Source of the DNA: a virus
Strand: one strand, 5' to 3'
Virus record (IMG/VR): IMGVR_UViG_3300022187_000122
Coordinates: 1 to 32,139 of that record
DNA: 32,139 nt
Shown one piece after another: positions 24,190 through 29,885 of this stretch (the stretch's first letter is position 1; each line of letters opens with the position of its first letter). The translations under genes were made by a program, and so were the position numbers. Below the pieces are notes generated by a model, which was given only the letters and a program-made list of their open reading frames with translations, was not told the DNA's origin and searched no databases.

Positions 24190-24254
24190 CTTGATTTACT
24201 TTCAGCCATGCGTTTTGCCCATTCTTCGATGATGCTGACTATAGATAATATCAT
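24186..24254 (-). CDS. 22-residue mini-protein between cytosine methylase and regulator
   Basis: An open frame of 22 codons. Its ATG (24254-24252) overlaps the methylase stop (ATGA), its own TGA (24188-24186) overlaps the start of the regulator, and GGAGG at 24266-24262 lies 7 bases upstream, the best ribosome site in this stretch. The peptide has a hydrophobic start (MILSIVSII) and ends EEWAKRMAESKSR, nearly the same as the end of the 78-residue protein before the methylase (EWAKRMAASKLRC). It is either a working leader peptide or the surviving tail of a duplicated gene. Confidence 0.5.
   Translation of the reverse strand: MILSIVSIIEEWAKRMAESKSR
24187..24227. repeat. Degenerate direct repeat, left of the cytosine methylase gene
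   Basis: A 41-base segment that matches 25136-25176 at 32 of 41 positions by eye, in the same orientation. Each copy encodes an EWAKRMA-x-SK-x-R C-terminus and contains the start codon of the following gene. The two copies flank the whole methylase gene. Confidence 0.65.
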
Positions 24255-25138
24255 GTTTCTGCCTCCAATATCGCGTTGCCAATTATCTCTGGTATTTGCG
24301 GAACAACCGCGTTGCCTAGTCCTTTAAGTCTGTCCACCCGCTTGGGAACCCCATGAGCCACTCGACCCACGTCGGGTTCAGTGAGCCACCGCGCTCCATG
24401 TTCTGAGTTTGCTCTGCTTCTCTTATAATCCTCTTGTCCCAGGCCAAGATTGATCCGATTTGATTGTTTCGTTCCCCCTTCTGCGCCTTTTCTACTTTTT
24501 CTTTCTGGTGTTTGAATGGAGTGTCCTTGCTTATTGACGCATCCGGCGTCGGCCATAAACTCCTCGCAACCATTGTCTCTAAATTGGGAAACTTGTCGTT
24601 TACTCTGTTCTGAATATTCTCCGCCGCCATCGCACTGCAACTCCGAGCGGTGGGCCAAAATCCACACCCTGTCGCGTCTGTGCGAGGCATTGACGGCGCA
24701 AGCTGGAACAACAACCGGGAACCCGGTGTAGCCTTCTGCTTCCAAGTCAGATAGCACTTCGTCGAGGCCCATGCTGACGTGTCCAGCAACGTTCTCAAAC
24801 AATCCCCAACGGGGCCGGACGGTAGCCATGAGCCTTTTAACTTCTGGCCAGAGGTAACGGTCATCTTCCGCGCCTCGTCGCTCCCCGGCATGACTAAATG
24901 GCTGGCACGGGTATCCCCCGCAGATGAGGTCAATTCTTCCAAGTCCATCTGCTTCCAATCGCTCATGTGTTAATTCCTTCACATCCTCATAAATTGGCAC
25001 ATCAGGCCAATGCTTTGCTAAAATGCGACGTGGGTATTCTTCAATCTCGCAAAACGCAACGGTTTTAAATCCACCTGTACGCTCTAATCCAAGGCTAAAC
25101 CCACCAATGCCGCTAAACAAATCTAATACTTTTAGCAT
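24251..25138 (-). CDS. dcm: DNA C5-cytosine methyltransferase
   Basis: A 295-residue methylase with all key motifs: DLFSGIGG (6-13, SAM binding), GGYPCQPFS (74-82, catalytic Cys78), ENV (115-117), RRDR near 154-157, and GLGNAVVPQ (273-281). The variable target-recognition zone lies at about 165-255. It methylates position 5 of cytosine in an unknown target. No cognate endonuclease is adjacent, so it is an orphan, probably for anti-restriction. It overlaps the 78-residue gene upstream by 7 bases. Most of its length also carries a second long open frame (24316-24966), and degenerate repeats flank it. Confidence 0.93.
   Translation of the reverse strand: MLKVLDLFSGIGGFSLGLERTGGFKTVAFCEIEEYPRRILAKHWPDVPIYEDVKELTHERLEADGLGRIDLICGGYPCQPFSHAGERRGAEDDRYLWPEVKRLMATVRPRWGLFENVAGHVSMGLDEVLSDLEAEGYTGFPVVVPACAVNASHRRDRVWILAHRSELQCDGGGEYSEQSKRQVSQFRDNGCEEFMADAGCVNKQGHSIQTPERKSRKGAEGGTKQSNRINLGLGQEDYKRSRANSEHGARWLTEPDVGRVAHGVPKRVDRLKGLGNAVVPQIPEIIGNAILEAET
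24316..24966 (-). CDS. Candidate overprinted gene nested inside the cytosine methylase
   Basis: A 216-codon frame shifted by one base, wholly inside the methylase gene and on the same strand. Its ATG has AAGGA 8 bases upstream. The protein shows a pattern I recognise from annotated phage and bacterial proteins: LTSSAGDTRASHLVMPGSDE, KCYLTWKQKATPGSRLLFQL, PSMPRTDATGCGFWPTA, SLWPTPDAS, and an end LNPTWVEWLMGFPSGWTDL. The WPT-P-x-A motif occurs twice. Conserved methylase motifs constrain this frame too, so similar strings in databases may be shadows of other methylases. Dual coding is plausible but unproven. Confidence 0.4.
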   Translation of the reverse strand: MSDWKQMDLEELTSSAGDTRASHLVMPGSDEARKMTVTSGQKLKGSWLPSGPVGDCLRTLLDTSAWASTKCYLTWKQKATPGSRLLFQLAPSMPRTDATGCGFWPTARSCSAMAAENIQNRVNDKFPNLETMVARSLWPTPDASISKDTPFKHQKEKVEKAQKGERNNQIGSILAWDKRIIREAEQTQNMERGGSLNPTWVEWLMGFPSGWTDLKD

Positions 25139-25368
25139 CTCAATTTACTCGCAGCCATTCTCTTTGCCCACTCTGCATCAGCCAGACGATAGGTGTGCTT
25201 GTTCTCCTCGCCTTCTCGTTGGACGCTGCTAGGCCACCCGGTTCGCTGTTCACGAGCGCGATCCGCTGCATTCTCCATCGCCTTGCGGCGCTGTGATGGA
25301 CTCAAACTGGCCATTCCTGAACCATTCCACACTTGAGGTTTTCCGCTTCTGTGATGTCCAATCGGCAT
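25132..25368 (-). CDS. Small basic early protein upstream of the methylase
   Basis: A 78-residue basic protein with LSPSQRRKAMENAADRAREQ in the middle and a C-terminus YRLADAEWAKRMAASKLRC. A perfect GGAGG lies 8 bases before its ATG. It begins immediately after the stop of the 46-residue protein and overlaps the methylase start by 7 bases. Its last ~13 codons are repeated at 24187-24227. No family recognised; the Arg/Lys-rich helices might bind nucleic acid. Confidence 0.65.
   Translation of the reverse strand: MPIGHHRSGKPQVWNGSGMASLSPSQRRKAMENAADRAREQRTGWPSSVQREGEENKHTYRLADAEWAKRMAASKLRC
25136..25176. repeat. Degenerate direct repeat, right of the cytosine methylase gene
   Basis: Partner of 24187-24227 (32 of 41 identical by eye). 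It covers the end of the 78-residue gene and the start codon of the methylase. See the left copy for the shared coding content. Confidence 0.65.
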
Positions 25369-25509
25369 CTACTTTTCCTCCGCTTTGCAATATTTGTAGC
25401 CACACTCTTGGTATTCAACCATGTGATTGTCGATTGAATGAAATAATTGCAGCATCATCACGAAAACAAATGTGCACATCGCCGCCATACAAAAGCAAAA
25501 TCTAATCAT
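25369..25509 (-). CDS. 46-residue membrane protein
   Basis: Starts at ATG 25509, overlapping the stop of the zinc-ribbon-like gene (ATGA), with GGAGG 5 bases upstream; the stop abuts the next start. Residues 3-23 are hydrophobic and rich in Met, Phe and Cys (FCFCMAAMCTFVFVMMLQLF), a likely transmembrane segment, and the acidic tail has two more Cys (ECGYKYCKAEEK). No family recognised. Strong translation signals make it likely real. Confidence 0.6.
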   Translation of the reverse strand: MIRFCFCMAAMCTFVFVMMLQLFHSIDNHMVEYQECGYKYCKAEEK

Positions 25510-25745
25510 TGTTTCCTCCCGCATTTAGGACAGAAATCAGCCGCGCTATCGTCTATTTCAATGCCAAACAACATGATTATTTCTGGAGTGGGGTATGCAA
25601 TAGATGTATGTTCGCTAAGTGCACACCGAAATGCTTTCGCTGCATCGGAAGTTTTAAACGTGATTTTTACATCATTGCGTTCAAGATTTTGCTGTTCAAG
25701 CCACATACTTAAACCCGCAACCGCGTCCAACATTTTATTCGTCAT
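25506..25745 (-). CDS. Small protein with C-terminal CPKCG motif
   Basis: A 79-residue protein. Helical N-terminus (KMLDAVAGLSMWLEQQNLE), a beta-like centre (VKITFKTSDAAKAFRCALSE), and FCPKCGRKQ at the end. A single CxxC could bind zinc on dimerisation or be half of a ribbon. Both ends overlap neighbours by 4 bases, so it is embedded in the early minus operon. Function unknown. Confidence 0.6.
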   Translation of the reverse strand: MTNKMLDAVAGLSMWLEQQNLERNDVKITFKTSDAAKAFRCALSEHTSIAYPTPEIIMLFGIEIDDSAADFCPKCGRKQ

Positions 25746-25882
25746 CCATCATCTCCGTCGTCTCCCAGCAAAGCCAGCGCCATCGTCACAGTTATCCCGT
25801 GAACTTGCAGCCACTCGACGGCGTCCAGCGTGTCTATTTCACCAGCATTAATCTGAGTTTTAAGAATTTCAGAATATGTCAT
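25742..25882 (-). CDS. 46-residue acidic protein
   Basis: Starts at ATG 25882 within the stop of the upstream gene (ATGA) and ends overlapping the next start. The peptide is helical, with QINAGEIDTLDAVEWLQVHG, then ITVTMALALLGDDGDDG. GGAGCAG upstream is a moderate ribosome site. No family recognised; coupling to both neighbours supports translation. Confidence 0.55.
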   Translation of the reverse strand: MTYSEILKTQINAGEIDTLDAVEWLQVHGITVTMALALLGDDGDDG

Positions 25883-26130
25883 TCGGCTGCTCCCAAAGCT
25901 TTAGCGATGACCGACTTGATGTCCTCTTTGATTGTGTCAATGCTGTGCATATTGTAGGTGACGTAGCTGCCATCATCTGGCGTGTCTCCCCAAGATGCCA
26001 TGCCGTCATTCTCAATGATTGAAAGGATGTCCTCAAGCGTCTGCATCATGTCGGCTGCTGCTGCGATTAGATCGGCGTTTGCTTCTGAATTCTCTACTTT
26101 CCATGGGCCTTCTGTAAATAAGTATTCCAT
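25879..26130 (-). CDS. Small early phage protein
   Basis: An 83-residue acidic protein starting at MEYLFTEGPWKV (ATG 26130 with AGGAG upstream); an in-frame ATG at 26169 lies within the terminator stem and is less likely. The string NADLIAAAADMMQTLEDILSIIEN is a common helical module in small phage proteins of unknown role. It follows a terminator and probably relies on read-through or a weak promoter. The stop overlaps the next start by 4 bases. Confidence 0.65.
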   Translation of the reverse strand: MEYLFTEGPWKVENSEANADLIAAAADMMQTLEDILSIIENDGMASWGDTPDDGSYVTYNMHSIDTIKEDIKSVIAKALGAAE

Positions 26131-26154
26131 TTTAGTCTCCTGTTGTTGATACCC

Positions 26155-26184
26155 GAAAACCCCAGCCACCTTTCGGCTCTGGGG
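26155..26184 (-). terminator. Rho-independent terminator on the minus strand
   Basis: Read on the minus strand, CCCCAGAGCC pairs with GGCTGGGG (two-base bulge, 7-base loop) and is followed by TTTTC. It lies between the 81-residue gene (ends 26239) and the gene starting at 26130, so it should limit read-through from the promoter at 26.5 kb. Confidence 0.7.
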
Positions 26185-26211
26185 AGGGGAGGTCTGGCAC
26201 CTCAGCTTGTT

Positions 26212-26226
26212 GGGGATGCGATCCCC
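26212..26226. other. Short hairpin before the terminator
   Basis: GGGGAT-GCG-ATCCCC is a perfect 6-base stem with a 3-base loop, 13 bases after the stop of the 81-residue gene. There is no T tract. It may protect the 3' end of that transcript or act with the terminator at 26155-26184. Confidence 0.5.
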
Positions 26227-26238
26227 TGCGTTGTTGTG

Positions 26239-26484
26239 TTAGGCAGCGAATATCTTTTTCGCTACAGCGCTGCGGTGGCTGTTTTCTGCCCCAGCGTAAT
26301 AGTCGAGGCTGTTTAGGAAAGCATCAGAAGCAATCGACAATCCAGTCTTTGCAACAAGGCGCTTGTAACGTGCAACAGCGGCTATTGGATTGTCGAGCAT
26401 TGATCGCCCGTTGGTCAAATCCAGCATATCGCTGTGAAGGTGTACGAGCATAACTGCATCTGTTTTTGAAATCATGTTGTCCAT
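26239..26484 (-). CDS. Small early protein driven by promoter copy 1
   Basis: An 81-residue helical protein (KTDAVMLVHLHSDMLDLTNG, NPIAAVARYKRLVAKTGLSI, FLNSLDYYAGAENSHRSAV). GGAG lies 8 bases before the ATG, and a later in-frame Met is 4 codons in. It has its own promoter (26517-26545) and its own terminator, so it is a single-gene transcript. Its leader is nearly identical to that of the 58-residue gene at 30062, although the proteins are not alike. Function unknown. Confidence 0.65.
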   Translation of the reverse strand: MDNMISKTDAVMLVHLHSDMLDLTNGRSMLDNPIAAVARYKRLVAKTGLSIASDAFLNSLDYYAGAENSHRSAVAKKIFAA

Positions 26485-26516
26485 TTGTTTTCTCCGTTTG
26501 CGTTGTTGATGATTAG

Positions 26517-26575
26517 ATATTACCTAACCCTGCAAACATTGTAAACACTTAATTGCATTATTTTGTAATTAATTA
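26517..26575 (-). promoter_or_regulatory. Early promoter/operator module, copy 1
   Basis: On the minus strand: -35 TTTACA (26545-26540), 17-base spacer, -10 TAATAT (26522-26517), followed by CTAATCATCA. Upstream of -35 lies an AT-rich 27-base block (26549-26575) containing the palindrome TAATTAATTA and the imperfect dyad TTACA-N6-TGCAA (26568-26553). The same block recurs at 29822-29848 and 30130-30156. Its upstream edge overlaps the end of ninB. Confidence 0.7.
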
Positions 26576-26947
26576 TTCCCAGTCAGGCAACGGCAGGACA
26601 ATCGCGTACTCAGCAGCAAAGCGTTCGATGTGATTTAGATATTCTGCCATCTCTTTGACCTTGAGTTGCTTGGTGGAATATACCTCGACTGGCCCGCTCA
26701 TAGTGTCAATCATGACCGGGGGCAAAAACTTGCGCATAAATTCTTCGTGCATCTCGTCTTTGGTGTATCCTAGATGATCCCCTATGATGGTGTTCCACTT
26801 CCACATCAAAGCGTTCTGCTCAAGACTGCGGTTCTTCTTGTATGGCTTGATTGATATGTCCCAGACAGTCTCAATATTGAGCGCTGCTATCCTGTCAATG
26901 GCGTGAAGGCGCTGGCGTTCCTCTCGGATGATGATTCTTTGTGTCAT
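26573..26947 (-). CDS. ninB: NinB-like recombination protein
   Basis: A 124-residue protein of the NinB (lambda Orf) family. The diagnostic stretch is ISIKPYKKNRSLEQNALMWKW (residues ~32-52), then EEFMRKFLPP and the end HIERFAAEYAIVLPLPDWE. Lambda Orf binds single-stranded DNA and SSB and assists recombination as a mediator. Here it belongs with ERF, exonuclease and SSB encoded in the same direction. It overlaps the HNH gene by 4 bases. Confidence 0.85.
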   Translation of the reverse strand: MTQRIIIREERQRLHAIDRIAALNIETVWDISIKPYKKNRSLEQNALMWKWNTIIGDHLGYTKDEMHEEFMRKFLPPVMIDTMSGPVEVYSTKQLKVKEMAEYLNHIERFAAEYAIVLPLPDWE

Positions 26948-27231
26948 TTTGACTCCACAAACATTTGATATCGGCGTTGAGCTATTGGCTTCAATACATT
27001 CTCAAGCCACCACTCTGCGCCGGGGTTGTCCTCCTGATCTGAATGGCATTGGAAGCAAAGCGGCAAAACTAAGTCGTCGCTTGGCTTACGTCCCATCCCT
27101 GCGTTTGATCCTTTACGAATGTGCGCACCGATAACGGTTCCATCATTGGTGCCGCAACTCCAGCACGACTCATCTTTGAATGATTTGCGGTAATTTTTAT
27201 CTTTGACGTGATGCTGTTTAGGAATCAGCAT
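26944..27231 (-). CDS. HNH-type nuclease-like protein (YbcO/DUF968-like)
   Basis: A 95-residue protein with start chosen at ATG 27231 (AGAGGA upstream, 14-base overlap with the previous gene); a longer frame to 27303 is open. CWSCG and LCFQCHSDQ give a Cys4-type zinc site around a GAHIRKGSNAGMGRKPSDD segment, the pattern of YbcO/DUF968-type HNH nucleases found near ninB or rusA in lambdoid phages. A role in cutting branched or single-stranded recombination intermediates is likely but inferred from relatives. Confidence 0.7.
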   Translation of the reverse strand: MLIPKQHHVKDKNYRKSFKDESCWSCGTNDGTVIGAHIRKGSNAGMGRKPSDDLVLPLCFQCHSDQEDNPGAEWWLENVLKPIAQRRYQMFVESK

Positions 27232-27472
27232 CGAACGATTCCTCTTTCCAATCCAAGAACCGATTTGGCCATTTGTCCATAACTTCGTGAGCAATGGGGT
27301 CAACAGGCGCGTTTTTCTCGCGGCACACGCGGATTATGATGTCTTTGGTACTGCCTATATACCCAAGAGCAGTTGGCGACCCAACACCCTTTTCCCTGGC
27401 TTTAGCGACAACCCATTGGTTTGCGTCTGCGTAGATGTCAAAGCCTTCGGATAGATTTAAAATGTGTTTCAT
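27218..27472 (-). CDS. Small conserved phage protein (DUF5405-like)
   Basis: An 84-residue protein. HILNLSEGFDIYADANQWVVAK at the start and FLDWKEESF near the end resemble a family of small phage proteins (DUF5405-like) with unknown role. AAGGA lies 7 bases before its ATG. It follows a 122-base gap after ssb that contains a GC-rich hairpin, and overlaps the HNH gene by 14 bases. Confidence 0.6.
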   Translation of the reverse strand: MKHILNLSEGFDIYADANQWVVAKAREKGVGSPTALGYIGSTKDIIIRVCREKNAPVDPIAHEVMDKWPNRFLDWKEESFDADS

Positions 27473-27496
27473 TGTTTTGTCCTTTGTTGAAAAGGT

Positions 27497-27522
27497 GCCG
27501 GGATATTAATTCCCGTCCCGGC
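27497..27522 (-). terminator. Hairpin in the gap after ssb
   Basis: On the minus strand GCCGGGA pairs with TCCCGGC across a 12-base loop, followed by ACCTTTTC. It could be a weak terminator between ssb and the small gene at 27472. An alternative nested hairpin (CGGGA/TCCCG) overlaps it. The rest of the 27473-27594 gap has no open frame. Confidence 0.5.
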
Positions 27523-27594
27523 GCGGGCAGCTTAGGATTCAACGAGGAGGGAGTTTCCTCTGACGGGCTTTCGCGTCGTCAATCCATACCAATC

Positions 27595-27978
27595 TCAGAA
27601 GGGGATTAAATCATCCCCCAGATCGTCATTTACCTGTGGTGGTGGTGACTGGTCGTAACTATCGTTATTACTATCACCGCCCATCAGCTTAACCTCTGAC
27701 ACACGCAATTCCAACGATGTTTTTGCAATTCCATCTTTTCCAACATATTCATTGATTGTCGGTTCACCTGTAACAACGACCTTGGTGCCTTTTTTAATGT
27801 AGGCAGACAGTTTCTCTCCGCGCTCTCCCCACATCGTACAGCGCACCCATGTCGTCTTTTTCTTGTCTCCAAAACCAGTGTCACAAGCGACGGACCAGCT
27901 TGCATTGCTTTTGCCAGATTGAGTTGTTCTGACTTCGCTGTCTCTGCCGACGTTGCCAGCTACCATTAAGTGCATCAT
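27595..27978 (-). CDS. ssb: Single-stranded DNA-binding protein
   Basis: A 127-residue SSB. The OB fold covers residues 1-100 (MVAGNVGRDSEVRTT, WSVACD, TTWVRCTMWGERGEKLSAYI, KGTKVVVTGEP, LELRVSEV). A disordered Asn/Asp/Pro linker and an acidic tip ending DDLIPF, a variant of the DDDIPF tip that recruits partner proteins, complete it. It overlaps the exonuclease gene by 4 bases. It would coat ssDNA in replication and in ERF-mediated annealing. Confidence 0.93.
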   Translation of the reverse strand: MMHLMVAGNVGRDSEVRTTQSGKSNASWSVACDTGFGDKKKTTWVRCTMWGERGEKLSAYIKKGTKVVVTGEPTINEYVGKDGIAKTSLELRVSEVKLMGGDSNNDSYDQSPPPQVNDDLGDDLIPF

Positions 27979-28586
27979 TTCTTTAATCCTTCTAGTTTTG
28001 TTACTTGCTCATTTAATTCTTCAAGGAACTTTGAAACCTCAGTTTCTAGCTCCCCGATATACTCATCGTCCCGATCCACACGTTTGCAGAAGAAATCCAG
28101 TCCTTCCGGCATACGAGGGTCAAATGAAACGAAGTCGCACCACTGACGACCTGCACAGGCCATCTGCCATTGCATTTGGTCGATGTACTTCTTTGCAATT
28201 TTGCCAGATAGAAGCGTTGCATAGTGGGTCTTGCTCATGGGACATTTTATCTCAAGCATTCCCTCGTCATTTACCATGCCATCTGGCGATGCCCCTGACA
28301 TTGGTATAGACGGGTGTTCAATAAAGCCTTCTTCAACGACCACTGCGTCATTTAGAAACTCATAAGCCGCTCGCGCTTGTGGTTCTACGTCGGTTCCCCA
28401 CTGCATCGCAGCATTGGCATAGAACTCTGTTGGGTTCCCTGTCAGGCGTTCGATGGCTAGGTCAGTCATGTACGTTGACCGTGTTGCGCCATATCCGCTT
28501 TTGGTCTTTGCCACCACATCCGAAACTTTGGATGCAGTGACTTTGCCAAGGCGAGCAGCGAACCATTCATCTGTGCGCTGTTCCAT
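27975..28586 (-). CDS. YqaJ/lambda-Exo-type exonuclease
   Basis: A 203-residue nuclease of the YqaJ viral recombinase family. RTDEWFAARLGKVTASKVSD at the start, a Glu in WGTDVEPQARAAYE, then SGASPDG (Asp102) and LEIKCP (Glu112, Lys114) give the PD-(D/E)xK core. It degrades the 5' strand of DNA ends to make 3' tails for the annealing protein. It starts at the last base of the ERF gene stop (TAATG) and precedes ssb, forming a recombination operon. Confidence 0.9.
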   Translation of the reverse strand: MEQRTDEWFAARLGKVTASKVSDVVAKTKSGYGATRSTYMTDLAIERLTGNPTEFYANAAMQWGTDVEPQARAAYEFLNDAVVVEEGFIEHPSIPMSGASPDGMVNDEGMLEIKCPMSKTHYATLLSGKIAKKYIDQMQWQMACAGRQWCDFVSFDPRMPEGLDFFCKRVDRDDEYIGELETEVSKFLEELNEQVTKLEGLKK

Positions 28587-29170
28587 TATTCAGCGCCCAC
28601 ATCTTGTTTCTTCTCAAGAGCGTCCTTTGCTTGAACGTATTTCGATTGAGGCAATTCGGAGACCGTCGAGACTCCGAAGTATTTCATAAAAGCCTCGGCG
28701 TTTGCTCCCTTACGCTCAATCAAGTCGTTGATGATTTTTGCGTTCTCTGGTGTGATTAGCTTCTCTGGTGCGGCTGGTGCTGATTGCGCTGCGTTGGCAT
28801 CATCATCTTCATCCGCACTAATGTTGCAAATTGCAGCAAGCCCGTATCTCCGAGCGTATGTAAGCGCAGAGCCGTATGGTTGAGGCTTAGATGTATCAGA
28901 GCAGATCGGTGTCTCTGATTGGATAACGCCACCCAGCGAGTGAGCAATCGTTGTCACAAGAACCTGTTGCCCGTCGATTGTTGTAGGCGACTGAAACACG
29001 CAAAGGCTGTTCTTGGTTAGCGCAGGAATTACTGCATCCCTGATAGCACTCAAGTCTGCGTAGCGGCTTTTAAAGTGCGGGTTGACCTTGTTGAGTGGCG
29101 CGTTCTTCATCTCAGATTGCGCTTTTGCTAGTGCGCCAAACAAGGCGGCTTGTGGGTTAATGTCAGACAT
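28586..29170 (-). CDS. erf: ERF-family single-strand annealing protein
   Basis: A 194-residue recombinase of the ERF family (P22 Erf is 204). AALAKAQSEMKNAPLNKVNP-type N-terminus, FKSRYADLSAIRDAV, IAHSLGGVIQSETP and QPYGSALTYARRYGLAAICN are all family hallmarks. Residues ~128-150 are an Asp/Ala linker, with a helical C-terminal domain after it. GGAG lies 8 bases before the ATG. It pairs complementary single strands made by the exonuclease, allowing circularisation and concatemer formation. Confidence 0.92.
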   Translation of the reverse strand: MSDINPQAALFGALAKAQSEMKNAPLNKVNPHFKSRYADLSAIRDAVIPALTKNSLCVFQSPTTIDGQQVLVTTIAHSLGGVIQSETPICSDTSKPQPYGSALTYARRYGLAAICNISADEDDDANAAQSAPAAPEKLITPENAKIINDLIERKGANAEAFMKYFGVSTVSELPQSKYVQAKDALEKKQDVGAE

Positions 29171-29194
29171 TAGTTATTCTCCATTTCAAGTTGA

Positions 29195-29386
29195 TTATTC
29201 GAAAGTGCATCCGGTGCCAGCCAAATGTGATTCGGCTTGTGCACGAGCGATATTTTTCGTCGTTGCGAACTCAGTGATACTGTCAAGGTCTCCCCGACCA
29301 TCACGGATAGTGAATGTGAAATGCTGCTTTGCAGTTCTGATGCCAAGGTTTTTTTTGTTCAAGGCGTTTTTGATTGATGCGTTCAT
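29195..29386 (-). CDS. Small protein, first gene of the recombination operon
   Basis: A 63-residue basic protein, helical N-terminus (SIKNALNKKNLGIRTAKQ) then a beta-like part (HFTFTIRDGRGDLDSITEF). GGGAG lies 7 bases before its ATG, and a strong promoter (29417-29444) lies just upstream. It is followed by erf after 24 bases. No family recognised. Confidence 0.6.
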   Translation of the reverse strand: MNASIKNALNKKNLGIRTAKQHFTFTIRDGRGDLDSITEFATTKNIARAQAESHLAGTGCTFE

Positions 29387-29416
29387 TTTGATTCTCCCAA
29401 ATCGTTGATGTTTATA

Positions 29417-29444
29417 ATTATAAGTAATTATCGCGCAGTGTAAA
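29417..29444 (-). promoter_or_regulatory. Sigma70-type promoter of the recombination operon
   Basis: On the minus strand -35 TTTACA (29444-29439) and a perfect -10 TATAAT (29422-29417) are separated by 16 bases, about 30 bases before the first ATG. Unlike the other early promoters it lacks the shared AT-rich upstream block. Confidence 0.7.
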
Positions 29445-29464
29445 GTTTTATTTACGCTGGCCCA

Positions 29465-29728
29465 TCAAGCCCCCCTGGAGAAGTTCCAGAGGGAAGTTGC
29501 GCGACCTCTTGGCCCGAAGTCTACCAACTCAAGGTCATCATTCGCCCGTAGGCAAATGCTCGTCACGCTGGCGATGCCGCTGTCTTTCGACATTGTGCGG
29601 AGAGCAGATGCTTTCGCGTCTGCATATGTTGGAGCAAGACGCTCGCCTGTGCCGATTGGCGCAAGGTCGGAAGCGATGTCAAAACGCTCGCGGAGCGGAG
29701 AAGAAGAAAGAGGAAGAAAATGTGCCAT
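29465..29728 (-). CDS. Small early protein driven by promoter copy 2
   Basis: An 87-residue protein. Start chosen at ATG 29728 (MAHFLPLS) because GGGAGG lies 6 bases upstream; an earlier in-frame ATG at 29758 has none. Central segments LAPIGTGERLAPTYADAKASAL and ASVTSICLRANDDLELVDFG look folded. It is flanked by promoter copy 2 upstream and the recombination promoter downstream. No family recognised. Confidence 0.55.
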   Translation of the reverse strand: MAHFLPLSSSPLRERFDIASDLAPIGTGERLAPTYADAKASALRTMSKDSGIASVTSICLRANDDLELVDFGPRGRATSLWNFSRGA

Positions 29729-29790
29729 GGAAACCTCCCGGTCTGGCTGCGCTGGCAACTGCTGCCGCGCTTCGTTTTGCTGATGATTAG

Positions 29791-29848
29791 AGTTTACACT
29801 ATTTGGTAAGTTTGTCTACCCTTAATTTGCATTATTTTGTAATTAATT
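29791..29848 (-). promoter_or_regulatory. Early promoter/operator module, copy 2
   Basis: On the minus strand -35 TAGACA (29818-29813), 16-base spacer, -10 TAAACT (29796-29791), then CTAATCATCA. The AT-rich block is at 29822-29848, with the dyad TTACA-N6-TGCAA at 29842-29827. The leader after the promoter differs from copies 1 and 3. Confidence 0.65.
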
Positions 29849-29861
29849 TACCGGGCAGTTG

Positions 29862-29879
29862 AGGGGGCCGAAGCCCCCT
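29862..29879 (-). terminator. Strong hairpin after the 58-residue gene
   Basis: AGGGGGC pairs with GCCCCCT around a TTCG tetraloop on the minus strand, 6 bases after the stop at 29886. There is no T tract behind it on the minus strand, so it may stop transcription weakly or shield the 3' end. It separates transcript 3 from promoter copy 2. Confidence 0.6.
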
Positions 29880-29885
29880 GCTAAC

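Noticed and set aside
25447-25851. A 134-codon plus-strand frame
   Set aside because: It runs antisense to three tightly linked minus genes that have ribosome sites and overlapping stops and starts; no ribosome site and no recognisable motif in the plus frame.
27953-28309. A 118-codon plus-strand frame opposite the exonuclease
   Set aside because: Antisense shadow of a well-recognised nuclease; composition is typical of shadow frames.
29497-29790. A 97-codon plus-strand frame opposite the 87-residue early gene
   Set aside because: Open mainly because of the codon pattern of the minus gene, which has GGGAGG and a promoter; the plus frame has neither.
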